Source: Candidatus Sulfotelmatobacter sp.
Lineage (GTDB): Bacteria; Acidobacteriota; Terriglobia; Terriglobales; Acidobacteriaceae
DNA: 8,786 nt
Direction: 5' to 3'
Assembly (NCBI GenBank): GCA_030049565.1
Contig: JASIKQ010000259.1
Span: 1-8,786 of the forward strand
The translations under genes and the position numbers were made by a program. The notes beneath the pieces are model-generated. The model was given only the letters and a program-made list of their open reading frames with translations. It did no database searches and was not told where the DNA came from. Position 1 is the first letter of the stretch. Each line of letters begins with the position of its first letter. Shown one piece after another: positions 1 through 6,416 of the stretch.

Positions 1-349
1 TCCCGGTTACGTCGAGTGCCACTGGAATGCGTAGGACTGTTTCCAGAATGAAGACCACGATGACCGCATTGACGGCGCACAATCGGAACCCCAGTGTCCG
101 TGTATTGATTCCCGTCAGAAGATTTTTCAGCAAGTATGCAAATACCCCTCCACCACCCAAGCCGAGCAGCGCAATCGAGATCGCGAGGAATGCGAAGTGG
201 TAGAACAAAATTACCGAGAACAACCGGGTCAGCGACAGTTCCAGCAGTAAAGCTGAAAAGCTAGATAGTCCCAGACCGAATAAGAGCGTGCGTTCAGATA
301 TATCCCGGGATGCAGGAATCGGCGGCGCGATGGCAAGAGTCGCAGACAC
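1..349 (-). CDS. Polytopic membrane protein, spermidine-synthase-like family (N-terminal part, runs off left edge)
   Basis: The first 116 residues of a longer protein are visible. The reading frame has an in-frame TAG a few codons upstream, and the first usable start is GTG at 349. A short N-terminal tail is followed by hydrophobic stretches at about residues 22-36, 43-64 (running into a Gly-rich turn at 63-68) and 90-106. The wording around residues 36-60, with LELSLTRLFSV followed by FYHFAFLAISIALLG, matches from memory the membrane half of bacterial proteins annotated as spermidine-synthase-like, where a multi-pass domain precedes a Rossmann methyltransferase-like domain. That catalytic half would lie beyond the window, so no activity can be assigned. 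The gene follows acpS on the same strand after 67 nt. No clear Shine-Dalgarno sequence precedes the GTG. The membrane nature is directly visible; the family name is recognition without a search. Confidence 0.62.
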   Translation of the reverse strand, partial: MSATLAIAPPIPASRDISERTLLFGLGLSSFSALLLELSLTRLFSVILFYHFAFLAISIALLGLGGGGVFAYLLKNLLTGINTRTLGFRLCAVNAVIVVFILETVLRIPVALDVTG

Positions 350-416
350 GAAGGCGACAGTCTAGCAGAGAAAGTTCCGAGGCATAGGCCTGAAGCCGCG
401 CAGCGTGAAATTGTTT

Positions 417-794
417 CTAGCTTTCCAGAATTACCTGTGCGATGGCTTGTTCTTCGGTATGCGTGAGCGATAAGGCCGTGTTCTTCACGCCCATGGCCGC
501 GGCAATCTCCGCGGCTTTTCCGTGAAAAACGATGGTTGGGCGCTTGCCCGGAGGGCGCACCACCTCGCAGTCGCACCAACGTACGCCATGATTCCATCCG
601 GTACCGAGAGCTTTCATGGCCGCTTCTTTCGCGGCAAAGCGGGCTGCGTAGCGTTCGGCGCGATTGGCTTTGGAGTCGCAATATCGGATCTCACCGGCGG
701 TATAAACTCTGCGCAGAAAGCGGTCGCCAAAACGGGCGATCGATTGCCGGATGCGGTCTACCTCAGCGATGTCAATGCCTGTACCGACGATCAT
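417..794 (-). CDS. acpS: Holo-[acyl-carrier-protein] synthase (AcpS)
   Basis: This enzyme moves 4'-phosphopantetheine from coenzyme A to the conserved serine of acyl carrier protein, turning apo-ACP into the working carrier for fatty-acid synthesis in the cytoplasm. The 125-residue length is normal for AcpS. The N-terminus reads GTGIDIAEVDRI with the metal-binding Asp at residue 8. The second signature, RFAAKEAAMKALGTG (52-66), carries Lys56 and the metal-binding Glu57. The C-terminal strand has SLTHTEEQAIAQV (109-121), where most relatives read SLSHT. The ATG at 794 puts the signature at its usual distance from the N-terminus; the ribosome-binding site is weak. It lies 63 nt downstream of the DUF488 gene on the same strand, so it may be co-transcribed. 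Its substrate, AcpP, is encoded in this window on the opposite strand at 6122-6367. Confidence 0.96.
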   Translation of the reverse strand: MIVGTGIDIAEVDRIRQSIARFGDRFLRRVYTAGEIRYCDSKANRAERYAARFAAKEAAMKALGTGWNHGVRWCDCEVVRPPGKRPTIVFHGKAAEIAAAMGVKNTALSLTHTEEQAIAQVILES

Positions 795-857
795 TTTCTC
801 GCGAGAAGTTCCAGCGAAATGTTGCGATCTGAACCGTTGACAAACTATAGCAGCCTG

Positions 858-1397
858 TCAGTACGGCAGCCAGTCGCCACGATAGATCAGTTCACCGTCA
901 ATCATGCGCGCTTCGGCGGTCAGACGATGCGGCTTCGCTGGCCCAGTTCCATCAATGTGCATGACTTCATGCCGGTGCGCGACCAGCCAGTCCGATAGCA
1001 GCATACGATGGCAGTGGAAGTATACGCGCTCGGCGCACATGTAGGCCGTGGGTGAAGTTTCAGCGAGGGCCAGCAGTTCTTTCGCCGCATTTCGGAACTC
1101 GGTTGTCAGCATGTAGTCGGCGTAGTTGCGAAAGCTGGCGTTGCGCATGGCCACGTGCGGCGAGTCTTCTTCATTGCGAATTTTCTTGCGATGGCCGCCG
1201 AGCGCCTTCATCCACACGTAGTTGATTCCCGCCGCAGCCAGATTCTGTTCGAGGGACTCGCGATTGAATTGCGGCAGCCTGCGTGACATAGGAAATGCGC
1301 GGATATCCGCCAGAGTTTGGATGTTGTGAGCCTGAATCGACTCGATTAGTTCGTCGAGCGTGCGCGTCGAATGTCCGATGGTGTACAGCAGGGCCAA
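858..1397 (-). CDS. DUF488 family protein (YTIGHST type)
   Basis: A 179-residue soluble protein with the hallmarks of DUF488: LYTIGHST at residues 4-11, DIRAFPMSRRLPQF (31-44), a Gly-Gly turn in KALGGHRKK (64-72), and the paired-cysteine signature CAER (121-124) plus CHR (129-131). The biochemical role of the family is not established; the Cys/His/Arg signature suggests a catalytic or nucleic-acid-related site but proves nothing. The start is taken as TTG at 1397, the only usual start codon between the stop of selA and the LYTIGHST motif. No good ribosome-binding site precedes it, so translation may be coupled to selA, which ends 21 nt upstream. The two genes share a reading frame, separated by TGA and seven codons. 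A second DUF488 protein of a different subfamily lies at 3393-3824. Confidence 0.88.
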   Translation of the reverse strand: MALLYTIGHSTRTLDELIESIQAHNIQTLADIRAFPMSRRLPQFNRESLEQNLAAAGINYVWMKALGGHRKKIRNEEDSPHVAMRNASFRNYADYMLTTEFRNAAKELLALAETSPTAYMCAERVYFHCHRMLLSDWLVAHRHEVMHIDGTGPAKPHRLTAEARMIDGELIYRGDWLPY

Positions 1398-1418
1398 CGG
1401 TGTTTCGATGCCAAATAA

Positions 1419-2834
1419 TCATGAAACGATGCGGTTGAGAGCAGCCGCAACTGCGGCATCCTGCTCGGGAAAAACCGTGCGCAGATCGAGCAATACGCGG
1501 CCTTCCTCGACACGGGCAATAATCGGCGGGTCGGAATGACGCAGACGCGCAGCCAGATCCGCGGCGCTCAGTCGTTCGCAAGTCACCGCCAGCAACTGCG
1601 TCGGCAAGGCAGCCGAAGGCGCGGCGCCGGCGCCAAGCAGGGACTCGCCATCTGTGACCTCAACCTTCAATTGTGGCGTGCCGATTTGCGCAACTAGGGT
1701 TCCAACTCTTTCACTGATCGTTTCTTTCCTGAGCTGCATCATGCGCAACGTGGGAATCGCTTCGTGGTCGCCTCGCACATAGGCAAGCAGAGTTGCTTCG
1801 AGCGCGCCGTAGATGAGCTTATCCACGCGCAGCGCCCGGAAAAGCGAATTCGAACGCATGCGGGCGACTAACTCGGCAGCGCCGCTGATCAACCCGGCTT
1901 GTGGGCCACCGAGCAACTTATCTCCACTGTAGGTAACGACATCGACGCCGCTACGCAGGCTGTCGAGCACGGTTGATTCGTCGGTGATACCCAGCGAGCG
2001 CAGATCGAACAAAGCCCCGCTCCCCAGATCTTCCATCAACAGAAGATTGTGCTTGCGCGCCAGCTCTTTCAACTGTGCGGTTGAAGCTTGCTCAGTGAAG
2101 CCGGTGATTTGGAAATTCGAACGATGCACCCGCAACAACAGCCGCGTGCGTTCGCTGATGGCCTGTTCATAATCGACGATGCGCGTGCGGTTGGTGGTGC
2201 CTACTTCGCGCAGGATCGCTCCTGATTTTGCCATCACGTCGGGAATGCGGAAAGAGCCGCCGATCTCGACCAGTTCGCCACGCGAGACAATGACTTCCCT
2301 GCCTTCGGCCAGAGTATTGAGAGCGAGCAGCACGGCGGCAGCGTTGTTGTTGACCACGATTGTGGAAAGTTGAGGTTGTCTCGAGTCTTCATTCAGCAGG
2401 CGCCGCAACAAACGATCGACCTGGATATCTCTTTTGCCGCGGTCGCCCGAAACCACGTCGAATTCAAGATTGGAATAGCTTGTGGCCGTTTCGCGAATGT
2501 GGTCGATCGCCGATTCGCTGAGTGGGGCGCGTCCCAGGTTCGTGTGCAGGATCACGCCGGTGGCGTTGATCACGGGCCGAAGAGAATAACTGAGCGATTG
2601 CCGAAGCTGAGTTTCAATTGCTCCGCAAAGGTCGGAGAGCGCCAGATCGATCGCGTGCTCGTCGAGTAATCCGGAGCTGATTTCCTGGCGCAGGCGCGCG
2701 AGCACGGTTCTCGCGGCATCGACTGCTGGGTCGTGCCCGTAGCTCGTTATAAGAGAAATAACCGTGGCCTCGTGCAGCAGGTCATCGACGGAAGGAAGCC
2801 TGCGGAAAAGCTCGGTTTGGTTACGCGTCTTCAC
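1419..2834 (-). CDS. selA: L-seryl-tRNA(Sec) selenium transferase (selenocysteine synthase)
   Basis: SelA is a pyridoxal-phosphate enzyme that converts seryl-tRNA(Sec) to selenocysteinyl-tRNA(Sec) using selenophosphate, the step that makes UGA-directed selenocysteine possible. The 471-residue length is typical for bacterial SelA. Visible marks are the N-terminal LFRRLPSVDDLL (9-20), RPVINATGVILHTNLGRAPL (86-105), YSNLEFD (120-126), the NNNAAAVLLAL stretch (162-172), EVGTTNRT (210-217), and the PLP-binding Lys306 in YSGDKLLGGPQAG (302-314). The GTG at 2834 is chosen because an in-frame TGA sits directly upstream and the family normally has only a few residues before LFRRLPS. A possible GGA element is rather distant. 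It starts 48 nt after the cytochrome c gene and ends 21 nt before the DUF488 gene, all on the minus strand. selB, selC and selD are not in the window. Confidence 0.97.
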   Translation of the reverse strand: MKTRNQTELFRRLPSVDDLLHEATVISLITSYGHDPAVDAARTVLARLRQEISSGLLDEHAIDLALSDLCGAIETQLRQSLSYSLRPVINATGVILHTNLGRAPLSESAIDHIRETATSYSNLEFDVVSGDRGKRDIQVDRLLRRLLNEDSRQPQLSTIVVNNNAAAVLLALNTLAEGREVIVSRGELVEIGGSFRIPDVMAKSGAILREVGTTNRTRIVDYEQAISERTRLLLRVHRSNFQITGFTEQASTAQLKELARKHNLLLMEDLGSGALFDLRSLGITDESTVLDSLRSGVDVVTYSGDKLLGGPQAGLISGAAELVARMRSNSLFRALRVDKLIYGALEATLLAYVRGDHEAIPTLRMMQLRKETISERVGTLVAQIGTPQLKVEVTDGESLLGAGAAPSAALPTQLLAVTCERLSAADLAARLRHSDPPIIARVEEGRVLLDLRTVFPEQDAAVAAALNRIVS

Positions 2835-2882
2835 TCAAGAATTATGCCATTCCGACAACGCCGCACTGCTGAACATCCTTTC

Positions 2883-3320
2883 CTAGAGCGTGTGCAGATA
2901 GGCCAGCAGATTTTGCAAATCTTGAAAAGTCAGCACCTGGCTGTAACCCGGCATATCGGGACGGCCGTGCATGATGATGTCGCCGACCCGGTCGTCATTG
3001 GCCGGCAGGCCGGTCTGAGGCAAATATTGATGTTTAAACATGCCCTTCAATCCCGGACCTTTCTTGCCCTTGGTCGAGTATGGCCGGTGGCAGCGGTCGC
3101 AGTAATTATCGTAAAGCTTGCGTCCGGCGGCCTGCTGCAGGTTGAGGCCGAGTTCGGCGTCGGACTTGCGGCGCTCCACGTCGCAACCTTGCAACAAAGC
3201 TAGCGCAAACACTGCGGCTAAGAAGATTCCAGCCCAGCGCAGTTGCCAAGGCTGTCTTGCATCAGATTCGATCGTTTCCGGATTTGCCGGTTTTGTTTGC
3301 AGCCGTTGTTTGGACTTCAT
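2883..3320 (-). CDS. Monohaem cytochrome c, probable lipoprotein
   Basis: A small c-type cytochrome of 145 residues, expected to be exported and to carry one covalent haem for electron transfer outside the cytoplasmic membrane. After a 30-residue tail with basic residues comes a hydrophobic stretch (about 30-44) ending in LLQGC, a lipobox-like site with Cys46 as the likely lipidated residue. Gln before the Gly is unusual but tolerated, so a plain membrane anchor is the alternative. The haem site is CDRCH (74-78), and Met123 in DMPGYSQVL is the likely distal ligand. The C-terminal helix FQDLQNLLAYLHTL (132-145) is typical of the class I fold. The ATG at 3320 is preferred over a longer reading frame starting at 3563, because GGGAC sits just upstream and the extra 81 residues would run antisense through the neighbouring DUF488 gene. 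The electron partner is unknown. selA follows after 48 nt. Confidence 0.88.
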   Translation of the reverse strand: MKSKQRLQTKPANPETIESDARQPWQLRWAGIFLAAVFALALLQGCDVERRKSDAELGLNLQQAAGRKLYDNYCDRCHRPYSTKGKKGPGLKGMFKHQYLPQTGLPANDDRVGDIIMHGRPDMPGYSQVLTFQDLQNLLAYLHTL

Positions 3321-3392
3321 CCGTCCCAGTTTCCCACAGCCGCGCGACGATAATAGCCTTACAATCATAGAGCAATGCCCGAGCGCAAAGCC

Positions 3393-3824
3393 ATGGCAGT
3401 CGCCGTGAAGCGCGTCTATGAGCCGGTGTCGGGCTCCGATGGAGCGCGGGTTCTGGTTGACCGCTTGTGGCCGCGCGGCTTGAGCAAGGGTGAAGCGGCG
3501 CTCGCGGCGTGGCTGCGCGATCTCGCTCCTTCCGACGATCTGCGCAAGTGGTATCACGCGCAACCGCAGCAGTGGGTGCTTTTTCGCAAACGCTATCTCA
3601 AAGAACTATCCCTGCCTCAAGCGCAAAATGATCTGGAACAGCTTTACGATTTGGCCCGCTCGCGAAAACGCCTTACCCTGCTCTACGCCTCGAAAAACGA
3701 AACTCACAACAACGCAGTGGTACTTAAGGAATTGCTCGAAGGAGCGCGCAAGCCTCCGACCGGCACCGGCGGCGGCATTTTGAAAGCGATGCGTTCGCGC
3801 GAGGCTGCGGTGCGCCGGCGGTAG
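3393..3824 (+). CDS. DUF488 family protein, YeaO-like subfamily
   Basis: A 143-residue soluble protein. Family marks are KRVYEPVSGSDGARVLVDRLWPRGLSK near the N-terminus (given in two parts here: KRVYEP at about 6-11, then RVLVDRLWPRGLSK at about 18-31), a Trp/His-rich middle with KWYHAQPQQW, and LLYASKNETHNNAVVL about three-quarters along, which matches the usual pattern in this subfamily where a hydrolase-like role has been guessed but not shown. The ATG at 3393 is preferred because the family normally begins only a few residues before the KRVYEP motif; ATG at 3375 would add six residues and cannot be excluded. Neither has a strong ribosome-binding site. It is divergent from the cytochrome c gene (72-nt gap) and is followed at once by a hairpin. 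It belongs to the same broad family as the protein at 858-1397 but has a different motif set. Confidence 0.88.
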   Translation: MAVAVKRVYEPVSGSDGARVLVDRLWPRGLSKGEAALAAWLRDLAPSDDLRKWYHAQPQQWVLFRKRYLKELSLPQAQNDLEQLYDLARSRKRLTLLYASKNETHNNAVVLKELLEGARKPPTGTGGGILKAMRSREAAVRRR

Positions 3825-3825
3825 G

Positions 3826-3854
3826 CATCCGGTTCGGATAATTCCGAATGGATT
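3826..3854 (+). terminator. Strong stem-loop just after the YeaO-like gene, no clear U-tract
   Basis: The inner arms TTCGGA (3833-3838) and TCCGAA (3843-3848) pair perfectly around a TAAT loop. The stem continues outward with a G-T pair (3832/3849), one bulged G at 3831, and four Watson-Crick pairs (3830/3850 to 3827/3853), plus a G-T pair at the base. The stem begins two bases after the TAG at 3824. A run of T, normal for intrinsic termination, is missing: the sequence that follows is mixed. It may stop transcription with factor help, protect the mRNA 3' end, or insulate folP. Confidence 0.5.
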
Positions 3855-3934
3855 CCCGATCGTAACTGATCTTATTTGTTCGACCTTCTCGTCCCAGCCC
3901 TCGCTTTGGATCCGCTTCGTTTAAAATCTGCCGG

Positions 3935-4885
3935 ATGAGGGCTGTCTTTCAATGGAATCTGGGAACGCGCTTGCTGGAACTGGGCAAGCGCACGTTGATC
4001 ATGGGCATTGTCAACGTGACGCCGGATTCCTTTTCCGATGGCGGACTCTACATCGATCCCGAAAAGGCCGTCGATCACGCGCTGCAACTGCTGGAAGAAG
4101 GCGCCGACATCATTGATGTGGGCGGAGAATCGACGCGGCCGGGGGCACGCGTGAATTCAATCGACTCACCTAATACCGGCCTAGCGCCAAAGCCAGCCGC
4201 AAGCACGCCCGTCAGCGCCGAGTCCGTAGATGCCCCCGTAGATGCCAAAGAAGAATTGCGGCGCGTCTTGCCCGTCATCGCTGGATTGAAGAAACAACGG
4301 GCAGACGCGGTGATTTCGGTCGATACCTACAAAGCTGCGGTCGCGCGTGCTGCTTTGGGCGAGGGAGCCGAGATCGTGAATGATGTAAGCGCCTTGCGCT
4401 GGGACCGCGAGATGGCAAAGACCATCGCGGAGGCCAAATGCGGCGTGGTTCTGATGCACATGCGCGGCCGTCCCGAGGAATGGAGGAGCTTGCCGCCGCC
4501 GGGCGACGTAATGCTGCTGGTGAAGCGCGAACTCAGAGAATGGGCGGAAGCGGCCGTGTTGGCCGGTATTCGCCGGGAACGAATCGCGCTCGATCCCGGA
4601 CTCGGATTTGGCAAGAGCTTTGAGCAGAATTATCCGCTGCTGTCGCGCTTTCAGGAGCTGCAAAGCCTTGGCTTTCCTCTATTGGCAGGAGTCTCGAGAA
4701 AATCGTTCATCGGCCGTATGTTAGCGAACAATGGTCAGGACGCGCCCGTCTTCGAGCGGTTGCACGGAACACTGGCGGCTCATACTGCCCTGATTCTAAA
4801 AGGCGCACACATTTTGCGAACACACGATATGAAGGCAGCGGTTGAAGCCGCGCGGGTGACGGATGCGATTCTCGCTGCTCGCTAA
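3935..4885 (+). CDS. folP: Dihydropteroate synthase with an enlarged loop 2
   Basis: DHPS joins 6-hydroxymethyl-dihydropterin pyrophosphate to p-aminobenzoate in folate synthesis and is the sulfonamide target. The 316 residues exceed the usual ~270-285. Visible family motifs: RTLIMGIVNVTPDSFSDGG (19-37) with Asn27 at the metal/pyrophosphate site; DVGGESTRPGA (61-71); SVDTYK (128-133); IVNDVSAL (147-154); LMHMRG (173-178); DPGLGFGKSFEQN (220-232); GVSRKSFIG (252-260) with Lys256; and RTHD (295-298), where relatives have R-x-H-D. Between ESTRPGA and EELRRVLPV there are 34 residues (72-105), where Escherichia coli has about five. This Pro/Ser/Ala-rich insert includes a short tandem repeat. The ATG at 3935 gives the family's usual WNLGTRLLELGKRTLIMG beginning; its ribosome-binding site is weak. 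The frame and all downstream motifs are intact, so the enzyme looks functional. It stands alone between the hairpin and a convergent gene. Confidence 0.96.
   Translation: MRAVFQWNLGTRLLELGKRTLIMGIVNVTPDSFSDGGLYIDPEKAVDHALQLLEEGADIIDVGGESTRPGARVNSIDSPNTGLAPKPAASTPVSAESVDAPVDAKEELRRVLPVIAGLKKQRADAVISVDTYKAAVARAALGEGAEIVNDVSALRWDREMAKTIAEAKCGVVLMHMRGRPEEWRSLPPPGDVMLLVKRELREWAEAAVLAGIRRERIALDPGLGFGKSFEQNYPLLSRFQELQSLGFPLLAGVSRKSFIGRMLANNGQDAPVFERLHGTLAAHTALILKGAHILRTHDMKAAVEAARVTDAILAAR
4224..4246 (+). repeat. 12-base tandem repeat inside folP
   Basis: CCGTAGATGCC occurs at 4224-4234 and again at 4236-4246, a 12-base period separated by one C. It encodes the VDAPVDA stretch at the end of the loop 2 insert. 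Because the period is four codons, gain or loss of a unit keeps the reading frame, so the insert may have grown partly by slippage. Confidence 0.85.
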
Positions 4886-4929
4886 GGGGTCGGCGCCTGT
4901 AACCACGTCGATGGGCGTAATCGCGATAA

Positions 4930-5262
4930 CTATCCACCGGCCCACCGCGCCGCAAGATCACCCACTAGCGGCAATTTGAACATCTGTCCGCTTAATACGA
5001 TCCACGTAACAAAGAGCACAATCCAAAGGCCTGAGAAGAGCGCTCCGATCCCTCCGCTTCGATGTCCGAGGGACTTTGAAACGATCATCAGGGCCGCCCA
5101 CACCATCATAAATAGGATTGACTGAAACGCATGGAAACGGACAAATCGGCTAGTTTTATATGGGGCTGTCGTCAGATAAATAATCGGGAACAGAATGCCC
5201 GCTAGGTAGCATCGTAGTCCGTCACCATTATGCGCGGTGATCGTTTCAGTTTCCGCCATCAT
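4930..5262 (-). CDS. Small membrane protein, DUF4870/Tic20-like
   Basis: A 110-residue protein with about three hydrophobic segments, at roughly residues 18-32, 49-63 and 74-92. The stretch YLAGILFPIIYL, followed by TAPYK and RFVRFHAFQSILF (41-53), matches the conserved core of small bacterial membrane proteins placed in DUF4870. Their function is unknown. The start is set at the first ATG of an ATG-ATG pair (5262/5259); GGTGG lies about 12 nt upstream. An open frame back to 5337 adds 25 residues that do not look like the family. The gene follows dtd on the same strand after 84 nt and is convergent with folP (44-nt gap). No terminator-like hairpin was seen in that gap. Confidence 0.8.
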   Translation of the reverse strand: MMAETETITAHNGDGLRCYLAGILFPIIYLTTAPYKTSRFVRFHAFQSILFMMVWAALMIVSKSLGHRSGGIGALFSGLWIVLFVTWIVLSGQMFKLPLVGDLAARWAGG

Positions 5263-5346
5263 GAGTTCTACTATCCACCGTAAACGTCTGATTAACGAGA
5301 ACAGATTACGGCAGACTGCGAGCCACAGGGTCCGCACAGCCGAGCT

Positions 5347-5796
5347 TTAGAACACCTTTCGCGAATCGAGCAAAATCGTCACCGGGCCCTCGTTCACCAA
5401 TTCGACTTTCATCATTTCCTGAAAACGTCCGGTTTCGGAGCGCAGGCCGGCGGCTCGAATCTGCTCGACGAAGAATTCATAGAGATGCTTTGCTTTGTCG
5501 GGAGCGGCGGCGTCGTCGAAAGACGGCCGCTTGCCACGGCGTACGTCACCGTAAAGCGTGAACTGCGAAACCGCCAGCACGCTGCCGCCGATCTGCTGCA
5601 CGCTGAGATTCATTTTTCCCTGATCATCTTCGAAGATGCGCAGGCCCGCGATTTTTTCGGCGATATAAGCGGCGTCGGCTTCGGTATCGTCTTGTCCCAC
5701 GCCCAGCAGAACCAGGAGTCCCAGGCCGATTTCGCCTGTGATCTCGCCATTGACCGTAACTTTGGCACGGCTTACACGCTGCACGACGGCACGCAT
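5347..5796 (-). CDS. dtd: D-aminoacyl-tRNA deacylase
   Basis: Dtd hydrolyses D-amino acids, and glycine mischarged on tRNA(Ala), off tRNA in the cytoplasm, keeping D-residues out of proteins. The 149-residue length is standard. The start reads [17 protein letters not shown], as in the family. The two signature motifs are intact: SQFTL at 77-81, and NEGPVT at 135-140, which fits the NxGPxT motif containing the Gly-cisPro pair that selects against L-amino acids. [15 protein letters not shown] (88-102) is also typical. The ATG at 5796 gives the normal N-terminus; the upstream sequence shows only a distant GAAGG as ribosome-binding site. It heads a minus-strand pair with the DUF4870 gene and is divergent from acpP. 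Confidence 0.97.
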   Translation of the reverse strand: MRAVVQRVSRAKVTVNGEITGEIGLGLLVLLGVGQDDTEADAAYIAEKIAGLRIFEDDQGKMNLSVQQIGGSVLAVSQFTLYGDVRRGKRPSFDDAAAPDKAKHLYEFFVEQIRAAGLRSETGRFQEMMKVELVNEGPVTILLDSRKVF

Positions 5797-5927
5797 ATGG
5801 TTTTCGCTGAGCTTGCGCCTTCAAACTTGAGACGAACTATTGTCGCCAACGTTTGACCGTTACAAGCGGCCGCATTTAGGATGCTGAAGGTATACCACAG
5901 CGCCGTCATCACAATCTTCGGCGCAAC

Positions 5928-5956
5928 TTTACAGGCGTTTAGCGGACCATTACACT
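5928..5956 (+). promoter_or_regulatory. Sigma-70-like promoter candidate for acpP-fabF
   Basis: TTTACA at 5928-5933 (five of six matches to TTGACA) is followed by a 17-base spacer and TACACT at 5951-5956 (four of six matches to TATAAT). Transcription would begin near 5963. The optimal spacing and position upstream of acpP support it, but no experimental evidence is available here. Confidence 0.5.
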
Positions 5957-6111
5957 ACACGTTCGCCTTTTTCCGCAGCGCAGCATCCGAAAGCAAAGCC
6001 GGGCGCTGGCACGCGCGCCGCGGGCATGAAAGAGGCGGCGATTTCGCAGGCAGGCTTGCTTCCCTCGATCTTGCATCGCGGGCATCGAATTCAAATCAAA
6101 TTGACGTTAGC

Positions 6112-6116
6112 GAGGA
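6112..6116 (+). promoter_or_regulatory. Ribosome-binding site deciding the acpP start
   Basis: GAGGA lies five bases before the ATG at 6122. This is the clearest Shine-Dalgarno sequence in the window. It decides against the in-frame upstream ATG at 6026, which would add 32 residues not seen in acyl carrier proteins. Confidence 0.85.
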
Positions 6117-6121
6117 AAATC

Positions 6122-6367
6122 ATGGCAGCTGTTGACGAGAAGGTAAAACAAATCATCGTTGAGCAGTTGGGTGTGGATGAAGGAGAAGTTACTCCCAGTG
6201 CTTCTTTCGTGGACGATCTGGGCGCCGATTCGCTGGATACAGTCGAACTGGTGATGGCTTTCGAGGAAGGCTTCGACATCGAGATTCCCGATGAGGATGC
6301 GGAAAAGATCCGCACCGTGCAGGATGCGATCGATTACATCGGCAAGCACGCGAAGGCGGGAAAGTAG
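6122..6367 (+). CDS. acpP: Acyl carrier protein
   Basis: AcpP carries growing acyl chains as thioesters on a phosphopantetheine arm during type II fatty-acid synthesis. The 81-residue length, strong acidity and four-helix pattern are typical. The attachment site is Ser37 within [13 protein letters not shown] (31-43). The recognition helix that follows reads [20 protein letters not shown]; the Gly in EEGF takes the place of the Glu common at that point. The start at 6122 has a strong Shine-Dalgarno sequence. fabF follows on the same strand after 49 nt, the classical acpP-fabF arrangement, so the pair is probably one transcript from the promoter candidate near 5928. The gene that activates AcpP, acpS, is on the opposite strand at 417-794. 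Confidence 0.97.
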   Translation: MAAVDEKVKQIIVEQLGVDEGEVTPSASFVDDLGADSLDTVELVMAFEEGFDIEIPDEDAEKIRTVQDAIDYIGKHAKAGK

Positions 6368-6416
6368 CTCCAGTTTCGATGGACTGATTCCGCAGTGGGA
6401 AAGGCGGCGAAAAGAT

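Larger units (their letters stand above)
5797..6121. other. Divergent spacer and acpP leader (325 bases)
   Basis: This is the longest gene-free stretch. It must hold the promoter of dtd (minus strand) and that of acpP (plus strand). The best candidate is the plus-strand box pair at 5928-5956. The implied acpP leader is about 160 nt. It contains a short inverted repeat, GGCGC (6002-6006) with GCGCC (6015-6019), and no riboswitch class that I recognise. An open frame of 84 codons at 5881-6135 overlaps the start of acpP, resembles nothing known to me and is not called. For dtd only a poor box pair is visible. Confidence 0.6.

Noticed and set aside
229..681. Minus-strand open frame of 150 codons
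   Set aside because: It overlaps acpS in another frame, is unusually rich in Arg and Ser with no recognisable motif, and its end runs out of frame through the membrane-protein gene.
837..860. TTGACA on the plus strand and TGACA/TGTCA inverted repeat between the DUF488 gene and acpS
   Set aside because: No -10 box lies at proper spacing, it would drive antisense transcription, and the five-base arms are too short to support a terminator.
3335..3375. Possible minus-strand promoter for the cytochrome gene (TATTAT box)
   Set aside because: The nearest -35-like sequence is only 14 bases away, so the pair is not convincing.
3321..3563. N-terminal extension of the cytochrome c to 226 residues
   Set aside because: The extra 81 residues are antisense to the YeaO-like gene and would bury the export signal; ATG 3320 has a good GGGAC just upstream.
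5881..6135. Plus-strand open frame of 84 codons upstream of acpP
   Set aside because: It overlaps the acpP start, contains the candidate promoter, has no ribosome-binding site and resembles no protein I know.
6291..6416. Longer fabF starting inside acpP
   Set aside because: The added Arg/Ser-rich residues are a frame-shifted reading of acpP; the TTG at 6417 gives the normal FabF N-terminus.
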